NCBI GenBank assembly: GCA_038496675.1
Contig: CM076653.1
Span: 17,788,051 to 17,852,050 of the forward strand
Source of the DNA: Rachycentron canadum
Lineage: Eukaryota > Chordata > Actinopteri > Carangiformes > Rachycentridae
DNA: 64,000 nucleotides
Reading direction: 5' to 3'
Both the position numbers and the translations under genes were made by a program. Positions 61,984-64,000 of the stretch are shown piece by piece (position 1 is the stretch's first letter; the number at the start of each line of letters is the position of its first letter). Below the pieces are notes generated by a model. That model was not told where the DNA came from. It made no database searches and saw only the letters and a program-made list of their open reading frames with translations.

Positions 61984-64000
61984 AAATTTAGAGGAGAAAC
62001 ACGGGAGCAGGTGGTATCAGTCCTCTCATGTACTGTAACTCAGAGCCAAACTTTTCTTCAAAGAAATAGATGCAACTTTAAATGGATGCCAAGGTAAAGA
62101 TCCGTTCTCTTCTTTATGACTTTAAGCATCAGTCTGTTTCAGTTTATTGATCAGGAGTTAATGTGATTGTGAAACACTTATCTTCATGAAGAAAAGACTG
62201 TGAAAGACTAAAGTGGTAACTAGTGTCACATTTAGAAACATTTAGTAATGACGTGTTGAGAACAATTAAAATGAAATGAAATGAAATGACCACATGGACG
62301 GGCACTAATGCCAGATACCAGCTCTCATTTCAAAGAGGTGTAATAAATAATGTTTAATGTTAAAACATAATTCATACAATAAAAGGACTGTAATCAACTG
62401 TGGTTGAGAACTTATCTCGGTTCCTGTTCATGACCTAATTCCTGTGGACCCACTAGTGAGGAAATATAACTGTTTTAAATCCCCACATTGTTCGTACAAT
62501 CCTTTAATTCTGACCAGTTTGTCCTGATTGTGATAATTCTCTGCTGGTTGTTAACTGATCAATGGAAGGATTTTGTGCACAAGGGAAATCTAATAGGTTT
62601 CTGTTAGTGTTTGTTTAGCACAACAGGCTCTTGGTGTTTGATCTGTGAAAATTGCACAAAGCTACATTAAGAAAAACTAATTTGACCACAGTGTGTAACA
62701 GCTGGTGTCTTTGTCTGAGTCCACTAAGTATTCATTGCAGACCATAATATCCCATTTCCAAATCTCTAGGCGTCTTTACTACAGTCTGCTTGCCATGTGT
62801 GATCCCCTAACCTTCCTCACTCAGACAATGTCTGTGCTTATTTCTGCCTCATCCCATCCTTCAGTCATGGAGTTGCTTCACCTTCCCATCTCCCTCATTA
62901 ACCCTGTAACATGTTCCAAAGCTGCATTTCATCATGTGTATTGGTAACAATGAGCTGATTAATTGATTAGTTGAGTGACTAATCTTTTAAATCTTTATCC
63001 CAAACTGGTTCAAGCTTCTCAAATATGAGAATTTGACATTCATTTCTGGTTAATACCACTTTTGATTGATTATATTTAGCTTTTCAATTGTAGCATGGTC
63101 CAAAACAAACAAAGTTTTAGCTAATACAAGCTAATGTGCTGCTGACTCCTGATTCATATGCAAACCTGAGAGTGGTGTCAAGCTTTTCATCTAGAAAACA
63201 GATTCACTAAAGGTCAAACCATTTCTTTAGAGCTGCCACTGGACGTCTGGCGTTGATACACTGGACCTGACACTGTAGAAAACCATATATTGTAAAGAGT
63301 GAGTATGTGGTAGGAGACACCTGGCAATATAAACCCAGAGGGGCCAATTACATCACATGTGATGTTCTTAACTAGGACAAAGGCTATAGATGTTACATGT
63401 GCTCTTGTCAACATGAGGCTCTATTGTCATATAATATACTGGCTGAGGGGCTGACAACTGAACACAATGCATGTACTTCTTAATGAATGACTCCACTTTC
63501 TTATTTAAAATGCCAGACTAGTGTTGTCTTTGTATGTAAGTGAGGAAGAGTGGTCTGCCAGCCAGCAGGCCAAAAACTGAGCAAAAATCACACGTGGAGT
63601 ACAGTGTGGATCCACTGCCATCATACCACCCGCAGGGTTAATTGAATAGGAACAGTGTGAAATGAAATAAGATGAGGATTAAATCTGGACTTTTGTTTGA
63701 ACAAGATCTGGCTCTTATAACCTTATGTGTCTCATAAGCCACAGTTATTGAGGATAATGAAAAGTTCAGGAAAGGTAATGAGGTGTTTGCCGGACAAGTG
63801 TGATTAAATGTCAAAATGTAAAAATATTTCATCACAGTGGTTTTTATTTCGTCCTTTGGACCAGTGTGCCAGCTCTCTGTGACGGGAATGCTGAAATTTA
63901 AGCCAAGCTGTTTGATGCTGTGGCCTGTGCCTGTGATCGTCTCCTCTCGTTGACATCTTCATCCTCTTCCCACTTTCTTTTTCCTCCTCTACCCGCCCCT

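Larger units (their letters stand above)
57717..64000 (+). other. spire1: spire1 intron 2 (to the window edge); repeats only
   Basis: At least 6.3 kb without a recognisable exon. It contains a (TG)n tract, a MITE-like element, a percomorph repeat and a SINE/L2-type tail, listed separately. Confidence 0.65.

Noticed and set aside
1..64000. CRISPR arrays, operons, ribosome binding sites, phage or plasmid modules
   Set aside because: None seen. Intron-exon structure, repeats and protein content are those of a vertebrate chromosome.
1..64000. tRNA, rRNA or snRNA genes
   Set aside because: I looked for tRNA-like A/B box patterns and conserved small RNA motifs by eye and found none I could support; short snoRNA or microRNA genes in introns cannot be excluded without a covariance-model search.

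Overview
This is a piece of ray-finned fish nuclear chromosome, most likely a percomorph. The genes have many short exons with GT/AG boundaries and AT-rich introns. The proteins are clear vertebrate orthologues. The interspersed repeats are Tc1-like transposons, MITE-like elements and a SINE/L2-type 3' tail familiar from teleost genomes. I saw no bacterial, phage, plasmid or CRISPR signal. All orthology calls rest on remembered family sequences and on splice-phase agreement, not on a database search.

Layout. Positions 1-18006 (minus strand): the first 34 coding exons of ubr5, an E3 ubiquitin ligase, about 1,590 of an expected ~2,800 codons; the C-terminal MLLE and HECT parts lie beyond the left edge. 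Positions 18.2-25.3 kb: an intergenic stretch with a 1.6-kb dead Tc1 transposon. Positions 25.3-29.6 kb (plus): klf10, complete (484 aa). Positions 29.6-37.0 kb (minus): azin1, complete (451 aa), including its polyamine-sensing upstream coding region. Positions 37.2-41.8 kb: non-coding, apart from one unassigned candidate exon next to the azin1 promoter. Positions 41.8-50.6 kb (plus): atp6v1c1, complete (383 aa), preceded by an 11-bp-unit minisatellite. Positions 53.0-64.0 kb (plus): the first two coding exons of a spire1-like gene and long introns.

The neighbourhood ubr5 - klf10 - azin1 - atp6v1c1 matches the order I recall from human 8q22, but klf10 appears inverted and spire1 follows atp6v1c1. 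ubr5 and klf10 are divergent, klf10 and azin1 converge with nearly superimposed poly(A) signals, azin1 and atp6v1c1 diverge, and atp6v1c1 and spire1 are in tandem. The genes do not form a pathway: protein turnover, TGF-beta-induced transcription, polyamine homeostasis, organelle acidification and actin nucleation.

The most interesting regulatory signal is the azin1 leader. A spliced 47-codon upstream frame begins at an AUU codon and ends in a PPW motif. This is the known polyamine-responsive uCC of antizyme inhibitor mRNAs, apparently intact. I found no convincing undescribed system. The best unexplained objects are the candidate divergent first exon at 36995-37141 and the minisatellite before atp6v1c1.
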